Shown here: in pieces, positions 9,256-19,199 of the stretch
Numbering within the stretch: position 1 is the first letter of the stretch
Layout of the letters: each line of letters opens with the position of its first letter
NCBI RefSeq assembly: GCF_005887615.1
Contig: NZ_VANS01000001.1
Coordinates: 359,415 to 423,414, forward strand
Direction: 5' to 3'
DNA from: Sulfitobacter sabulilitoris
GTDB lineage: Bacteria; Pseudomonadota; Alphaproteobacteria; Rhodobacterales; Rhodobacteraceae
DNA: 64,000 nucleotides
Notes under the pieces: generated by a model
What the model saw: the letters and a program-made list of their open reading frames with translations, nothing else
What the model was told of the DNA's origin: nothing
Database searches by the model: none
Position numbers and translations under genes: made by a program

Positions 9256-10245
9256 TCAGGCCCGAAACATCTCGGGATTGATGAAACTGACATAGTCGCC
9301 GGGCTGCTGGCCAAACAGGGTCGTGTAGTTCTTGGTGCCGATGGCATCGGCAAAGCCGTTCATGGCCTCCTTGACGTGCGGCTTGGCCTGCATCGCAAGT
9401 TCGACCGGGTCGAACTCCGGAGCGGCCGTCAGCGGCACCGTGTCGGAGGCCTGCTGCGGAATGTCGGCGCGCCTGTCGAGGTGCGCATAGACCGATTGCA
9501 TCTCGCGGATCTCGGCATCCGAGATGGCGTCGCCCAATTCGTCGCGCAGCATCAGTTCGATTTCGGCCTGATGCGCGTCGATCTGGGCGGACCGCGTAAT
9601 CAGTTCGGCTGCGTCCAGACGGTCGTGCAGGTCGTCCACCATCATCGGCAGGCTGCGTTCGCCGGGCTGCGCCATCTTCAGCTTGCCGCTCTTCTTCTTG
9701 CGTTGTTTCCAGTCCCAACAGATCTTGGCCTGTACGGCGGTTGCCACGGGCGCCAGCGCGGTCAGCCAGACAAACGCCGGGATCGATGTGCCGTAAACGC
9801 CGTAAAACGCCTTGGTGACGTTATACTGCTTGGCCTGCCGCACCGTGGCGCCGGTATGGTACAGGATCCGGTTGGTGATTTCGTGGCAAACCCCGTGCAC
9901 CGCATAGACGATCCCCGCAGAGCAGGGGATCTTCATGAAGGTGGTCCGCATCGGATCGCCCAGGTATTTTGCCCGCTGAATGCTGCCGGTGCCGTTTTCA
10001 GGCAGCAGACGGCTGCCCTTGGGCGGGGTGTATTTCCCGTCGCTCCACCGCTTGGGCCCACAATAGAAACTCTTGTCCGTACCGCCCAACGCCGGCCAGC
10101 AGACTCCCGGCTCATCGGTGCTGGCCCAGGTGTGATCGCTTAGGGGGGTGCCGTCGGGCAATTTGTAACTCAAGGCCTTGGCATAGGCGCGAAATCGCGT
10201 GTTGGACTTGGCGGCGCCCATCGGGTCTGTCTCGTCTTGTGGCAT
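9256..10245 (-). CDS. Unrecognised 329-residue protein
   Basis: I do not recognise this family. The ATG at 10245 is strongly supported by AAAGGAGA at the right distance, so I treat the gene as real; an in-frame start further upstream is less likely. The N-terminal half is rich in Gly, Pro, Tyr, Trp and Cys and ends in a striking stretch, [20 protein letters not shown], with two Cys and two His. A hydrophobic segment, about residues 150-175 ([18 protein letters not shown]), is followed by a Lys-rich patch. The C-terminal half is charged and helical ([17 protein letters not shown]). No clear signal peptide is seen. It converges on lpdA and is divergent from uvrA. Confidence 0.8.
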   Translation of the reverse strand: MPQDETDPMGAAKSNTRFRAYAKALSYKLPDGTPLSDHTWASTDEPGVCWPALGGTDKSFYCGPKRWSDGKYTPPKGSRLLPENGTGSIQRAKYLGDPMRTTFMKIPCSAGIVYAVHGVCHEITNRILYHTGATVRQAKQYNVTKAFYGVYGTSIPAFVWLTALAPVATAVQAKICWDWKQRKKKSGKLKMAQPGERSLPMMVDDLHDRLDAAELITRSAQIDAHQAEIELMLRDELGDAISDAEIREMQSVYAHLDRRADIPQQASDTVPLTAAPEFDPVELAMQAKPHVKEAMNGFADAIGTKNYTTLFGQQPGDYVSFINPEMFRA

Positions 10246-10531
10246 GATGAAATCTCCTTTGGAAAATACAGCGCATGGCTTACGCAACGGAAGGTTCTAC
10301 CAGGGGTCGCAAAAAATCAACTCTCGTCGCCTTGTGGTTCCCAAGCGGGCGCCTATCTGCCGGGGATCGTCGGTCCAAATCCAAAGACCGGGTCCATGCC
10401 GCACCGCGATAGGCGCGCATTCGGGTGGTGTCGCTGCGTCGAAGCGTCCGTGTTCGCGGTACGTTCCGTTTTTTACGTTGGAGAATCCCGCCAGCCACCC
10501 TATGTCTAGATCGTTAACCCGGGGGCATGTG
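10246..10531. other. Intergenic region before uvrA (286 bp)
   Basis: This gap separates the divergent unrecognised gene and uvrA. It holds the GTTC-N7-GTTC box at 10452-10466. Several frames are open across it, but none has a ribosome binding site or familiar protein content. A segment near 10360-10390 contains GGTCCAAATCC, which looks like a tRNA T-arm, but no acceptor stem or cloverleaf can be drawn around it. Confidence 0.6.
10452..10466 (+). promoter_or_regulatory. LexA (SOS) box upstream of uvrA
   Basis: The sequence reads GTTC-GCGGTAC-GTTC, an exact match to the direct-repeat GTTC-N7-GTTC LexA operator known from Rhodobacter and other alphaproteobacteria. It lies 65 bases before the uvrA start, where LexA would block the promoter. 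This fits DNA-damage induction of uvrA. Confidence 0.8.
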
Positions 10532-13393
10532 ATGGCTGAGCAAAAACACATCGAAGTGCGTGGCGCGCGCGAGCACAATCTCAAGAACATCGACGTGAAC
10601 ATTCCGCGCGATCAGCTTGTGGTCATCACCGGCCTGTCGGGGTCGGGCAAATCGTCGCTCGCCTTCGACACGATCTATGCCGAAGGTCAGCGCCGCTATG
10701 TCGAATCGCTGTCGGCCTACGCGCGGCAGTTTCTCGACATGATGCAAAAACCCGATGTCGATCATATCAGCGGCCTCAGCCCCGCGATCTCCATCGAGCA
10801 AAAGACGACCTCCAAGAACCCGCGGTCCACGGTCGGCACGGTCACGGAAATCTACGACTACATGCGCCTGCTATATGCCCGCGCGGGAACGCCCTATTCG
10901 CCCGCCACCGGCAAGCCGATCGAGGCGCAGCAGGTGCAGGACATGGTCGACCGCATCATGACGATGGAGCAGGGCACGCGCGCCTATCTGCTGGCGCCGA
11001 TCGTGCGCGACCGCAAGGGCGAGTACCGCAAGGAGTTCCTGGAACTCAGGAAGCAGGGGTTCCAGCGCGTCAAGGTCGACGGCGCGTTCTACGAACTCGA
11101 CGAGCCGCCGACGCTCGACAAGAAATTCCGCCACGACATCGACGTGGTGGTGGACCGTATCGTGGTCCGCGAGGGTCTGGAGACGCGGCTGGCCGACAGC
11201 CTGCGCACCGCGCTCGATCTGGCCGACGGCATCGCCATCCTGGAAACCGCCCCCAGCGAGGGCGACCCCGAGCGCCACACGTTTTCAGAGAAATTCGCGT
11301 GTCCTGTCAGCGGCTTCACAATTCCTGAGATCGAGCCGCGCCTGTTCTCGTTCAACGCGCCCTTCGGGGCCTGCCCCGATTGCGACGGTCTGGGCGTCGA
11401 GCTTTTCTTTGACGAACGCCTGGTCGTGCCGGATCAGAACCTCAAGATCGCCGATGGCGCGATCGCCCCGTGGCGCAAGGGCAAGTCGCCGTATTTCCTG
11501 CAGACCATCGAGGCCATCGCCAAGCATTACGGCTTCAAGCAGTCGACCAAGTGGAAGGACCTGCCGGAAAAGATCCAGCAGGTGTTTCTCTATGGGTCGG
11601 GCAAGGATGAAATCGCCTTTCGCTATGACGAGGGCGGGCGCGTCTACAACGTCAGCCGCGTGTTCGAGGGGGTGATCCCCAACATGATCCGCCGCTATCG
11701 CGAGACCGACAGTTCCTGGGTGCGCGAGGAATTCGAGCGCTACCAGAACAACCGCCCCTGCGGCACCTGCGAGGGGTTCCGCCTGCGGCCCGAAGCGCTG
11801 GCTGTCAAGATCGCCGACCTGCACGTGGGTCACGTGGTGCAGATGTCCATCAAGGAGGCGTTCGATTGGTGCAACACCGTTCCCGACCGCCTGAGCCAGC
11901 AGAAGAACGAGATCGCCCGCGCTATTCTCAAGGAAATCCGCGAGCGTCTTGGATTCCTGAATAACGTTGGATTGGAGTACCTTACGTTGTCACGTTCAAG
12001 TGGCACGTTGTCGGGCGGCGAGAGCCAGCGGATCCGGTTGGCCAGCCAGATCGGTTCGGGCCTGACCGGTGTTCTCTATGTGCTCGACGAGCCCTCTATC
12101 GGGCTGCACCAGCGCGATAACGACCGGCTTCTGGGCACGCTCAAGAACCTGCGCGATCAGGGCAACACCGTGATTGTCGTCGAACATGACGAAGAGGCGA
12201 TCCGCGAGGCGGACTACGTGTTCGATATCGGTCCGGGTGCCGGCGTGCACGGCGGGCAGGTGGTCAGCCACGGCACACCGGCGCAGATCGCCGCCGATGC
12301 CAATTCCGTCACCGGGCAATATCTAACCGGCGCGCGCGAAATCGCCGTGCCCGAGACCCGGCGCAAAGGCAAGAACAAGAAGGTGCAGGTCGTCAAGGCG
12401 ACCGGAAACAACCTGCAGGACGTCACCGTCGATTTCCCGCTGGGCAAGTTCGTCTGCGTCACCGGCGTGTCGGGTGGCGGCAAATCCACCCTGACCATCG
12501 AGACGCTGTTCAAGACCGCCTCGATGCGCCTCAACGGGGCGCGTCAGACGCCCGCGCCCTGCGAGACGATCAAGGGGCTGGAACACCTCGACAAGGTGAT
12601 CGACATCGACCAGCGCCCCATCGGGCGCACGCCGCGCTCCAACCCCGCGACCTATACCGGCGCCTTCACCCCGATCCGCGACTGGTTCGCCGGTCTGCCG
12701 GAGGCCAAGGCGCGTGGCTACAAGCCGGGGCGGTTTTCATTCAACGTCAAGGGCGGGCGCTGCGAGGCCTGTCAGGGCGACGGTGTCATCAAGATCGAAA
12801 TGCACTTTCTGCCTGACGTCTACGTGGAATGCGAAACCTGCAAGGGCGCGCGGTACAACCGGGAAACGCTTGAGATCAAGTTCAAGGGCAAGAGCATCGC
12901 CGACGTGTTGGACATGACGGTCGAGGATGCGCAGACCTTCTTTCAGGCGGTGCCATCCATCCGCGAGAAGATGGATGCGCTGATGCGCGTGGGACTGGGC
13001 TATATCAAGGTCGGCCAGCAGGCCACGACCCTGTCGGGCGGAGAGGCGCAGCGCGTCAAGCTGAGCAAGGAGCTGAGCAAGCGCGCCACTGGCCGCACGC
13101 TCTATATCCTCGACGAACCTACCACCGGCCTGCATTTCGAAGACGTGCGCAAGCTGTTGGAAGTGCTGCATGAATTGGTTGATCAGGGCAATTCGGTGGT
13201 CGTCATCGAACACAACCTCGACGTGGTGAAAACTGCCGATCACATCATCGACATCGGCCCCGAAGGCGGCGATGGCGGTGGCCGTGTGGTGGCCACCGGC
13301 ACGCCCGAAGAGGTGGCCGAGGTCGCCGACAGCTACACCGGCAAATACCTCAAGCCGATGCTGCAACCGCGCAGCAAGGTCGCGGCGGAATGA
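10532..13393 (+). CDS. uvrA: Excinuclease ABC subunit A
   Basis: This 953-residue protein is the damage-sensing ATPase of nucleotide excision repair, acting with UvrB and UvrC. It has two ABC ATPase cassettes. Walker A sites are GLSGSGKSS at about residues 34-42 and GVSGGGKST near 645. ABC signatures [14 protein letters not shown] and [14 protein letters not shown] are both present. Zinc-binding cysteines are seen near 280 (ACPDCDGLG) and near 745 (CEACQGDG, then ECETCKG). Length and C-terminus are normal. The ATG at 10532 starts the conserved [18 protein letters not shown]; the frame is open far upstream only by chance. A LexA box sits just upstream. Confidence 0.98.
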   Translation: MAEQKHIEVRGAREHNLKNIDVNIPRDQLVVITGLSGSGKSSLAFDTIYAEGQRRYVESLSAYARQFLDMMQKPDVDHISGLSPAISIEQKTTSKNPRSTVGTVTEIYDYMRLLYARAGTPYSPATGKPIEAQQVQDMVDRIMTMEQGTRAYLLAPIVRDRKGEYRKEFLELRKQGFQRVKVDGAFYELDEPPTLDKKFRHDIDVVVDRIVVREGLETRLADSLRTALDLADGIAILETAPSEGDPERHTFSEKFACPVSGFTIPEIEPRLFSFNAPFGACPDCDGLGVELFFDERLVVPDQNLKIADGAIAPWRKGKSPYFLQTIEAIAKHYGFKQSTKWKDLPEKIQQVFLYGSGKDEIAFRYDEGGRVYNVSRVFEGVIPNMIRRYRETDSSWVREEFERYQNNRPCGTCEGFRLRPEALAVKIADLHVGHVVQMSIKEAFDWCNTVPDRLSQQKNEIARAILKEIRERLGFLNNVGLEYLTLSRSSGTLSGGESQRIRLASQIGSGLTGVLYVLDEPSIGLHQRDNDRLLGTLKNLRDQGNTVIVVEHDEEAIREADYVFDIGPGAGVHGGQVVSHGTPAQIAADANSVTGQYLTGAREIAVPETRRKGKNKKVQVVKATGNNLQDVTVDFPLGKFVCVTGVSGGGKSTLTIETLFKTASMRLNGARQTPAPCETIKGLEHLDKVIDIDQRPIGRTPRSNPATYTGAFTPIRDWFAGLPEAKARGYKPGRFSFNVKGGRCEACQGDGVIKIEMHFLPDVYVECETCKGARYNRETLEIKFKGKSIADVLDMTVEDAQTFFQAVPSIREKMDALMRVGLGYIKVGQQATTLSGGEAQRVKLSKELSKRATGRTLYILDEPTTGLHFEDVRKLLEVLHELVDQGNSVVVIEHNLDVVKTADHIIDIGPEGGDGGGRVVATGTPEEVAEVADSYTGKYLKPMLQPRSKVAAE

Positions 13394-13453
13394 TCCGAGC
13401 GCGGGCGGTCGTGGTGCGGTGACACCCGTACCCAAATCGGCATAGGCTTCGCG

Positions 13454-14185
13454 ATGCGTGTTTTATACGACAAGATCGGCCTCAATTACGCGAACCTGCG
13501 GCAGCCTGACCCACGCCTTGCGCGCACCATCGACCGGGCGTTGGGCGACGCCCGAACCGTTCTGAACGTCGGGGCGGGTGCGGGATCCTACGAGCCGGAG
13601 AACCGGCGGATCACGGCGATCGAGCCGTCGGCGGAGATGATCCGCCAGCGCCCAGCGTCAGCCGCGACGGTGGTGCAGGGCAGGGCGGAACACCTGCCCT
13701 TTGCCGACGGGTCGTTTGATGCGTCGATGGCGGTTCTGACCATCCACCACTGGTCAGATCAAAGGGCGGGCGTCATGGAAATGCGCCGCGTGACACGCGG
13801 AAACCTCGTTTTCCTGACCTTCGATCCGGCGTTCCGCGGCTTTTGGCTGGCTGACTATTTCCCGGCGCTTGTCACGCTGGACGAAGGGCAGATGCCGCAA
13901 ATGGCCGATTTCCATAGCTGGCTTGGCCCTGTCACGGTGTCGACCGTCGCCATCCCGCATGATTGCACGGATGGCTTTCTGGCAGCCTACTGGCGGCGTC
14001 CGGCGGCCTATCTCGACGACAGGGTGCGGGCCGCCATGTCGCCTTTCTGGGCCTTGGGCGATGTGTCCGCCGAGGTTGCAAGGCTCGCGGCAGACCTGGA
14101 AAGCGGCGCCTGGGCGGATCGCTACGCGCATCTGTCGGAGCGGGACGAACTCGACTGCGGCTACCGATTGGTCGTGGCCGGATAA
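13454..14185 (+). CDS. Class I SAM-dependent methyltransferase
   Basis: This 243-residue protein has the Methyltransf_11 pattern: motif I VLNVGAGAGSYEP, an acidic strand end ITAIEPS that would hold the AdoMet ribose, GRAEHLPFADGSFDASM as motif II/III, and RRVTRGNLVFLTFDP as the following strand. The substrate cannot be told from sequence. Enzymes of this type methylate small molecules such as quinones, lipids or arsenic species. It follows uvrA by 60 bases in the same direction and could be read through from it. Confidence 0.85.
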   Translation: MRVLYDKIGLNYANLRQPDPRLARTIDRALGDARTVLNVGAGAGSYEPENRRITAIEPSAEMIRQRPASAATVVQGRAEHLPFADGSFDASMAVLTIHHWSDQRAGVMEMRRVTRGNLVFLTFDPAFRGFWLADYFPALVTLDEGQMPQMADFHSWLGPVTVSTVAIPHDCTDGFLAAYWRRPAAYLDDRVRAAMSPFWALGDVSAEVARLAADLESGAWADRYAHLSERDELDCGYRLVVAG

Positions 14186-14286
14186 AGCGGCGCAGCGCGC
14201 AGGCCTCTGTCGGGGCCTGTCCCCGAAAGCGGCTGGCAACCGTGACCCTTCGATCAGGATCACGGCCAGTGGCGCAATGACCGGCG

Positions 14287-14703
14287 TCAGTTCAGGATGG
14301 CGGTCACAGCCCCGATCAGATCGAGGATTTCGCGCGTGTCGCGGTCGACACGGTACACACCGCCGCGCGCCTGGTAATAGGTGCCGTAGGGATCAAGACC
14401 GTACCGGCCGGGATCGCGGATGATCACGTAGTCGCCTTGGCGGATCACGTCGCCCCGACGGTAGCGCCCTTCGCGGTAGCGGTCGTCGTCGTAATCATCA
14501 TAGCGGTCGTGGTCGTAGCGGTCGCTATAGTAGCCATCCTTGTGCTTGCCCTTTGAATAGTGCTTTTTGGCCTGTCCGGGCGGCACGCAAGGCACGGCTT
14601 TCTTGGCCAGGCCGGGCGGGCACCCCTTTGGGCCTGCCTGGGCCGCCGGAACAAGGGTCATGGCGGCCATCAGGGCCACGGCGGGTATCATGTATCTGCG
14701 CAT
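14287..14703 (-). CDS. Small secreted Asp/Tyr/Arg-rich protein
   Basis: This 138-residue protein begins with a clear Sec signal peptide (about residues 1-23, ending in AAQAG). A short segment with Pro, Gly and two Cys follows (GCPPGLAKKAVPCVPPGQAKK), then a low-complexity stretch of Tyr, Asp and Arg (about residues 55-85), and a compact C-terminal domain containing GDYVIIRDPGRYGLDPYGTY. This layout occurs in many short alphaproteobacterial periplasmic proteins, some called RcnB-like, but I cannot assign it firmly. AAGGAGTG precedes the ATG at a good distance. Confidence 0.8.
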   Translation of the reverse strand: MRRYMIPAVALMAAMTLVPAAQAGPKGCPPGLAKKAVPCVPPGQAKKHYSKGKHKDGYYSDRYDHDRYDDYDDDRYREGRYRRGDVIRQGDYVIIRDPGRYGLDPYGTYYQARGGVYRVDRDTREILDLIGAVTAILN

Positions 14704-14808
14704 TGGATCACTCCTTAACTTTCAAGGGTATAACTCATTGCGCGCCGATATCGTTTCACGGCTTCGTGCGCATCGGCGCGCTCCCGCCGATGCGCAGGCG
14801 GAAATCCG

Positions 14809-16737
14809 TCACCCGTCGTCCCGGGTGCGTTTCTCGAACCGCGGCAGCATGGCCGAGAAATCCATGCCCTTGCCGCCTTCCTGCTCGACGAACTGCGCAT
14901 AGAGCGCGCGCGCCAGTTGACCCATCGGGGTATCGGCATCGACGGCTTCGGCGGCCTGTTGGCTCAGCCCCAGATCCTTGAGCATCAGTTCCGCCGCGAA
15001 ACCGGGCTTGTAGTCATTGTCGGCGGGCGACTGCGGCCCCACGCCGGGCGCCGGGCAATAGGCGTTCATCGACCACGAATAGCCCGACGAGGTGCTGACG
15101 ACATCGAACATCTTTTGCCGGTCCAGCCCCAGCTTGTCGGCCAGCGCAAAGGCCTCGCAGGTGGCGATCATGGTCACGCCAAGGATCATGTTGTTGCAGA
15201 TCTTGGCCGCCTGGCCCGCACCCGATGCGCCGCAATGCACCGCCTTCTGGCCCATGATGTCAAACAGCGGTTCGGCCTTGGCAAAAGCCGCGTCACTGCC
15301 GCCGGCCATGAAGGTCAGCGTGCCGCCCGCAGCGCCGCCGACCCCGCCCGACACCGGTGCGTCAACGGCCAGAAGCCCGGCGGCTTCGGCGTCTTGCGCC
15401 ACAGCGCGGGCGCTTTCCACGTCCACGGTCGAACAATCGACAAAGGCGGCGCCGGGCTTCATCACCGGGATGATCTGCTCGGCCACGCTGCGCAGGATCT
15501 GGCCGTTCGGCAGCATCGTGATGACCACATCTGCGTCGCGCGCGGCCTCCTCGGCGCTCGCGGCCTGTGCCACACCTTCGGCGCTCACGCCCGCGCTGTC
15601 ATATCCGGCGACGTCGTGCCCCGCCTTGGCGAGGTTCGCGGCCATCGGCGCACCCATGTTTCCCAGTCCGATAAATCCGATCTTGAGGGTGGTCATCTGT
15701 TTGTCCTCCAAATTCAGTGCAGCCTTGCCCAGGGGTTGCAGCATTCTGGCCGTCGCGACCGGGGGCACGTTCATATCCGCATATTGCCACTTCGGGCTGC
15801 GGTCCTTGTCGATGATCGCGGCGCGGATCCCCTCAAGGAAATCGCCATGCTCCATCGCACGGTAGGTAAAGCGGTATTCCAGATCCAGCGCCTTGGCGAT
15901 GCTGATCGAGGGGCCGCGCAAACGGTGAACCAGCTCGACGGTGCAGGCCATCGACAAGGGGCACATGCGCGAAAGCGTCTTCAGCGTCCCGGTCGCAAAG
16001 GCGCCATCGTCGGCGCGCAGGCTGCGCAGGATGTCACCAAGGGATTCGCCCGCGAAATGGCTGTTGATCTGGTCTTGTTGTGCCGCCAGCGCACTGGCGG
16101 GGGCGTCGGCATGAAAGCCGACGAGCGTCCCGACATCGCCGGTGTCCTCAAGCAGCGCCTTGGCGTCCGGCCACTTTAGCTCCGGCATGTAATGATCTGC
16201 AAAACCTGCATAAATCGCATCCGACCCGTCCATCCGCGTGCCGGTCGTTCCAAGGTATTCGCCCAACCGCCCCGGTGCCAGCGCCAGCATCAGCGTCCCG
16301 CCCACGTCCGGTATCAGCCCGATCCCGCATTCGGGCATGGCGATCTGGCTGCTTTCGCCCACGATGCGGTGCGAGCCGTGACAGCCGATGCCGACACCGC
16401 CCCCCATCACGAAGCCCTGCAGAAACGACACCACCGGCTTGGGGTAGTCGAAGATCTTGGCGTTCAGCCGGTATTCATCGGCCCAGAACCGGCGACCGTA
16501 GTCGTAGTCGCCCTTCGTTCCGGTCGCGTATAGTTCGGCAATGTCGCCGCCAGAGCAAAAGGCGCGGTCGCCCTCGGCGTCGATCACGACGACGGCCACC
16601 TCCGGGTCGTCGCGCCACGTGTCCATCGCATCTTCGATGGCCAGGCACATGGCATAGGTCATGGCATTGAGCGCGTGCGGACGGGTCAGGGTGATCCGGC
16701 CCGCGCGCCCGGTGATGCGGATGTCTATATCGCTCAT
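14809..16737 (-). CDS. mmsB: Fused 3-hydroxyisobutyryl-CoA hydrolase / 3-hydroxyisobutyrate dehydrogenase
   Basis: One open frame of 642 residues covers two enzymes that act in succession in valine breakdown. Residues 1-347 are an ECH_2 family enzyme (RPHALNAMTYAM, FCSGGDIAELY, GGGVGIGCHGSHR, MPECGIGLIPDVGGT), fitting 3-hydroxyisobutyryl-CoA hydrolase. From residue 348 it is a complete 295-residue MmsB: the NAD(P) motif GFIGLGNMGAPMA, APVSGGVGGA, and the catalytic-lysine region GQAAKICNNM. Each half has its normal full length, and nothing but LNLEDKQ joins them. A ribosome binding site and ATG remain at the junction (15696), so MmsB may also be made alone. Upstream, isobutyryl-CoA dehydrogenase ends 8 bases before. 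Loss of a stop codon or a sequencing error could explain the fusion. Confidence 0.85.
   Translation of the reverse strand: MSDIDIRITGRAGRITLTRPHALNAMTYAMCLAIEDAMDTWRDDPEVAVVVIDAEGDRAFCSGGDIAELYATGTKGDYDYGRRFWADEYRLNAKIFDYPKPVVSFLQGFVMGGGVGIGCHGSHRIVGESSQIAMPECGIGLIPDVGGTLMLALAPGRLGEYLGTTGTRMDGSDAIYAGFADHYMPELKWPDAKALLEDTGDVGTLVGFHADAPASALAAQQDQINSHFAGESLGDILRSLRADDGAFATGTLKTLSRMCPLSMACTVELVHRLRGPSISIAKALDLEYRFTYRAMEHGDFLEGIRAAIIDKDRSPKWQYADMNVPPVATARMLQPLGKAALNLEDKQMTTLKIGFIGLGNMGAPMAANLAKAGHDVAGYDSAGVSAEGVAQAASAEEAARDADVVITMLPNGQILRSVAEQIIPVMKPGAAFVDCSTVDVESARAVAQDAEAAGLLAVDAPVSGGVGGAAGGTLTFMAGGSDAAFAKAEPLFDIMGQKAVHCGASGAGQAAKICNNMILGVTMIATCEAFALADKLGLDRQKMFDVVSTSSGYSWSMNAYCPAPGVGPQSPADNDYKPGFAAELMLKDLGLSQQAAEAVDADTPMGQLARALYAQFVEQEGGKGMDFSAMLPRFEKRTRDDG
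15694..15709 (-). promoter_or_regulatory. Internal RBS and ATG for MmsB inside the fused gene
   Basis: On the minus strand GGAGGA (15704-15709) lies seven bases before the ATG at 15694-15696, which begins MTTLKIGFIGLGNMG, the natural N-terminus of MmsB. A separate 295-residue MmsB could be translated from this site (14809-15696), in addition to the fusion. Confidence 0.7.
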
Positions 16738-16745
16738 ATCCGGCC

Positions 16746-17888
16746 TCAGCGATTCTTGAGCATGTCGCGGGCGACGATCACGCGCATGATCTCGTTTGTG
16801 CCTTCCAGGATCTGGTGCACCCGCAGATCGCGCACCAGCTTTTCGATCCCGTAATCCGCCAGGTATCCATAGCCGCCGTGCAGTTGCAGGCACTGGTCCA
16901 CGATGCGGCTGCCGGCCTCGGTGACGAATTTCTTGGCCATCGCGCAGAACTTGGTCGCATCCGGCGCGCCGGTGTCCAGCTTCCAGGCCGCCTGCCGCAG
17001 AAAGACGCGCGCGGCCTGCAATTCGATCTCCATGTCGGCCAGTCGGAACTGTAGGCCCTGAAACTGGTCGATGCTTTGCCCGAAAGCCTTGCGTTCGCCC
17101 ATATAGGTCAGCGTGGCGCTCAATGCGGTCTGCGCCGCGCCCACCGAACAGGCGGCAATGTTCAGCCGCCCACCGTCAAGGCCAATCATCGCATATTTGA
17201 AACCTTTGCCCTCTTCTCCGATCAGATTTGTGGCAGGAATGTGGCAATTGTCGAATTGCACCTGCGCCGTCGGTTGGCTGCGCCAGCCCATTTTTTCCTC
17301 CAGGCCGCCAAAACTCAGCCCCTCGGTGCCATCCTCGACAAAGACGGTGGACACGCCCGCCGCCCCGTCATCGGAGGTCCGCACCATGCAGACATAGGCA
17401 TCGGAATACCCGCCGCCGGAGATGAACGCCTTGGTGCCGTTGAGCGTGTAGCCTTCGTTCGTGCGCACTGCCTTGGTCTTGAGCCCGGCGGCATCCGATC
17501 CGGACCCGGGTTCGGTCAGGCAATAGCTGAGCACGGTCTTCATCGACAGCACGTCGTCCAGAACCCTGTCCTTCAACGCGTCCGATCCGAAAGTGTCGAT
17601 CATCTTGGCGCACATGTTGTGGATCGACAGGAACGACGCGACCGACGGGCACGCCATGCTGAGCGCTTCGAACACCAGCGTCGCGTCCAGCCGGCTCAGA
17701 CCGGATCCGCCCGCCTCCTCGGACACGTAAAGCCCGCCGAAGCCAAGCTCCGCGATGCGCGGCCACAACTCCTTCGGGATCGTCCCCTCGCGTTCCCAGG
17801 CGCGCGCGTGGGGTGCGATATGCTCCTGCCCAAAGGCGCGGGCCATATCGAATATCGCGGTTTGTTCTTCGGTCAGTGCAAAATCCAT
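16746..17888 (-). CDS. Isobutyryl-CoA dehydrogenase (acyl-CoA dehydrogenase family)
   Basis: This 380-residue FAD enzyme oxidises isobutyryl-CoA to methacrylyl-CoA, the third step of valine degradation. It shows the acyl-CoA dehydrogenase order: helical N-domain, YCLTEPGSGSDAAGLKT, a beta domain with WRSQPTAQVQFDN, and the C-terminal helices with ERKAFGQSIDQFQG and LQLHGGYGYL. The catalytic base is Glu362 in ILEGTNEIMR, the placement used by isobutyryl-CoA and other short-chain enzymes. The substrate assignment rests on its neighbours (hydrolase and MmsB directly downstream, mmsA nearby). GGAGGAAA precedes the ATG. Confidence 0.9.
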   Translation of the reverse strand: MDFALTEEQTAIFDMARAFGQEHIAPHARAWEREGTIPKELWPRIAELGFGGLYVSEEAGGSGLSRLDATLVFEALSMACPSVASFLSIHNMCAKMIDTFGSDALKDRVLDDVLSMKTVLSYCLTEPGSGSDAAGLKTKAVRTNEGYTLNGTKAFISGGGYSDAYVCMVRTSDDGAAGVSTVFVEDGTEGLSFGGLEEKMGWRSQPTAQVQFDNCHIPATNLIGEEGKGFKYAMIGLDGGRLNIAACSVGAAQTALSATLTYMGERKAFGQSIDQFQGLQFRLADMEIELQAARVFLRQAAWKLDTGAPDATKFCAMAKKFVTEAGSRIVDQCLQLHGGYGYLADYGIEKLVRDLRVHQILEGTNEIMRVIVARDMLKNR

Positions 17889-17948
17889 TGCGGGGTTTCC
17901 TCCGGGTCTTACGTGTACGTCAGGTGATGGTGTGATGGGGGCGGGGCG

Positions 17949-19064
17949 TCACAGATCGGCGTGATACTCCTCGATCAGGTGGCGGACGACGGCCTGTCCG
18001 CGCGCGGTGGCGTCGCCCGATGCCTGCGCATGGGCGCTGCGTTGACGGGTGGCGCTGGTGCCGGCCTCGACGATCATGCGCAGCCGCTCGACCTCGGCGC
18101 GGCAGCCAAGCTGATCGGCGTCCTGTGCGACCAGTTCCAGCATGTCGTCAAGCAGGGCGGCGAACGGGCGCAGGCTGCGTTCGCCAAAGTCGATCAGCGG
18201 TTCGGTGATGCCGTAGCGCTGCGCGCGCCAGCGGTTTTCGGAAATCAGGAACCGGTCGTAGTCGCGCCAGCGCATGTTCTCGTCGCGCAGCCGGACCAGC
18301 CTGCGCACCAGCGCCTGCGTCAGTGCGGCGATCGACAATGCGTCCTCCATCCGGGGGCTGACATCGCAAATCCGCGTCTCGAGCGTCGGATAACTGTGCG
18401 AGGGCCGCAGATCCCACCAGATTTCCGTGGGATCGTCGATGACGCCCAGATCGATCAGCGTTCCGGTGGTGCGCTCGTAGGCCGCCCAGCTGCTGATCTC
18501 GGGGGGCAGGCCGGTGCGCGGCATGTTGTCGAACACCGACAACCGGTAGGACGCCAAGCCGGTATCCTGCCCCTGCCAGAACGGCGAGGAGGTGGACAGC
18601 GCCAGAAGATGCGGCAGGAAATAACTGAGCTGCGGCATCAGATCGACGCGTTGGCTGTCGTCGTCGACGCCCACATGCACATGCATTCCGCAGATCAGCA
18701 TCCGGCGCGCTACCCCGGCCAGGTCCGCCTCGAGGTCGCTATAGCGCTCTTTTTGGGTGAACGACTGCGCCCGCCAGCGCGAAAACGGATGGCAGGACGC
18801 GGCGATCGGCGCCAGATTGTGGTCGGCGGCATGGCGCGCCACAGTGGCCCGCAGATACCGCAGGTCGGCGCGGGCCTCGGCGATGGTCTTGCAGACACGG
18901 GTGCCGATCTCGATCTGGCAGTCCAGAAACTCCGGGCTCACCTGATCCTGCAGATCGGCGCGGCACGCCTCCATCAAGGCATCCGGCGCGCGGGCCAGCG
19001 CAAGACTGTCCTTGTCGACGAGGAGGTACTCCTCCTCGATCCCCATCGTGAATTCAGTCTGCAT
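17949..19064 (-). CDS. YbdK-type carboxylate-amine ligase (GCS2 family)
   Basis: This 371-residue protein belongs to the glutamate-cysteine ligase type 2 family. It opens with [13 protein letters not shown], the acidic metal- and ATP-binding motif, and continues with [12 protein letters not shown] and [16 protein letters not shown], all typical of YbdK. E. coli YbdK makes gamma-glutamyl-cysteine only weakly; the natural substrate of most members is unknown. It sits between isobutyryl-CoA dehydrogenase and the cupredoxin gene, in the same direction, without an obvious link to valine catabolism. AGGAGA precedes the start. Confidence 0.9.
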   Translation of the reverse strand: MQTEFTMGIEEEYLLVDKDSLALARAPDALMEACRADLQDQVSPEFLDCQIEIGTRVCKTIAEARADLRYLRATVARHAADHNLAPIAASCHPFSRWRAQSFTQKERYSDLEADLAGVARRMLICGMHVHVGVDDDSQRVDLMPQLSYFLPHLLALSTSSPFWQGQDTGLASYRLSVFDNMPRTGLPPEISSWAAYERTTGTLIDLGVIDDPTEIWWDLRPSHSYPTLETRICDVSPRMEDALSIAALTQALVRRLVRLRDENMRWRDYDRFLISENRWRAQRYGITEPLIDFGERSLRPFAALLDDMLELVAQDADQLGCRAEVERLRMIVEAGTSATRQRSAHAQASGDATARGQAVVRHLIEEYHADL

Positions 19065-19199
19065 GTCGTGACGTCTCCTGCGCGCGATGGGTCACTTGAA
19101 CAGAGCGGTGCGCGCAGCGCAAGATGCGGGCGGTTTCCCGCGCCCGGTATCGCCCGCGCGCAAGACCATCCCGCCGAAACCAGACCGGCGTGCAGCCCG

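Noticed and set aside
10300-10410. tRNA-like text (GGTCCAAATCC) before uvrA
   Set aside because: No 7-bp acceptor stem, anticodon arm or CCA end can be drawn around it.
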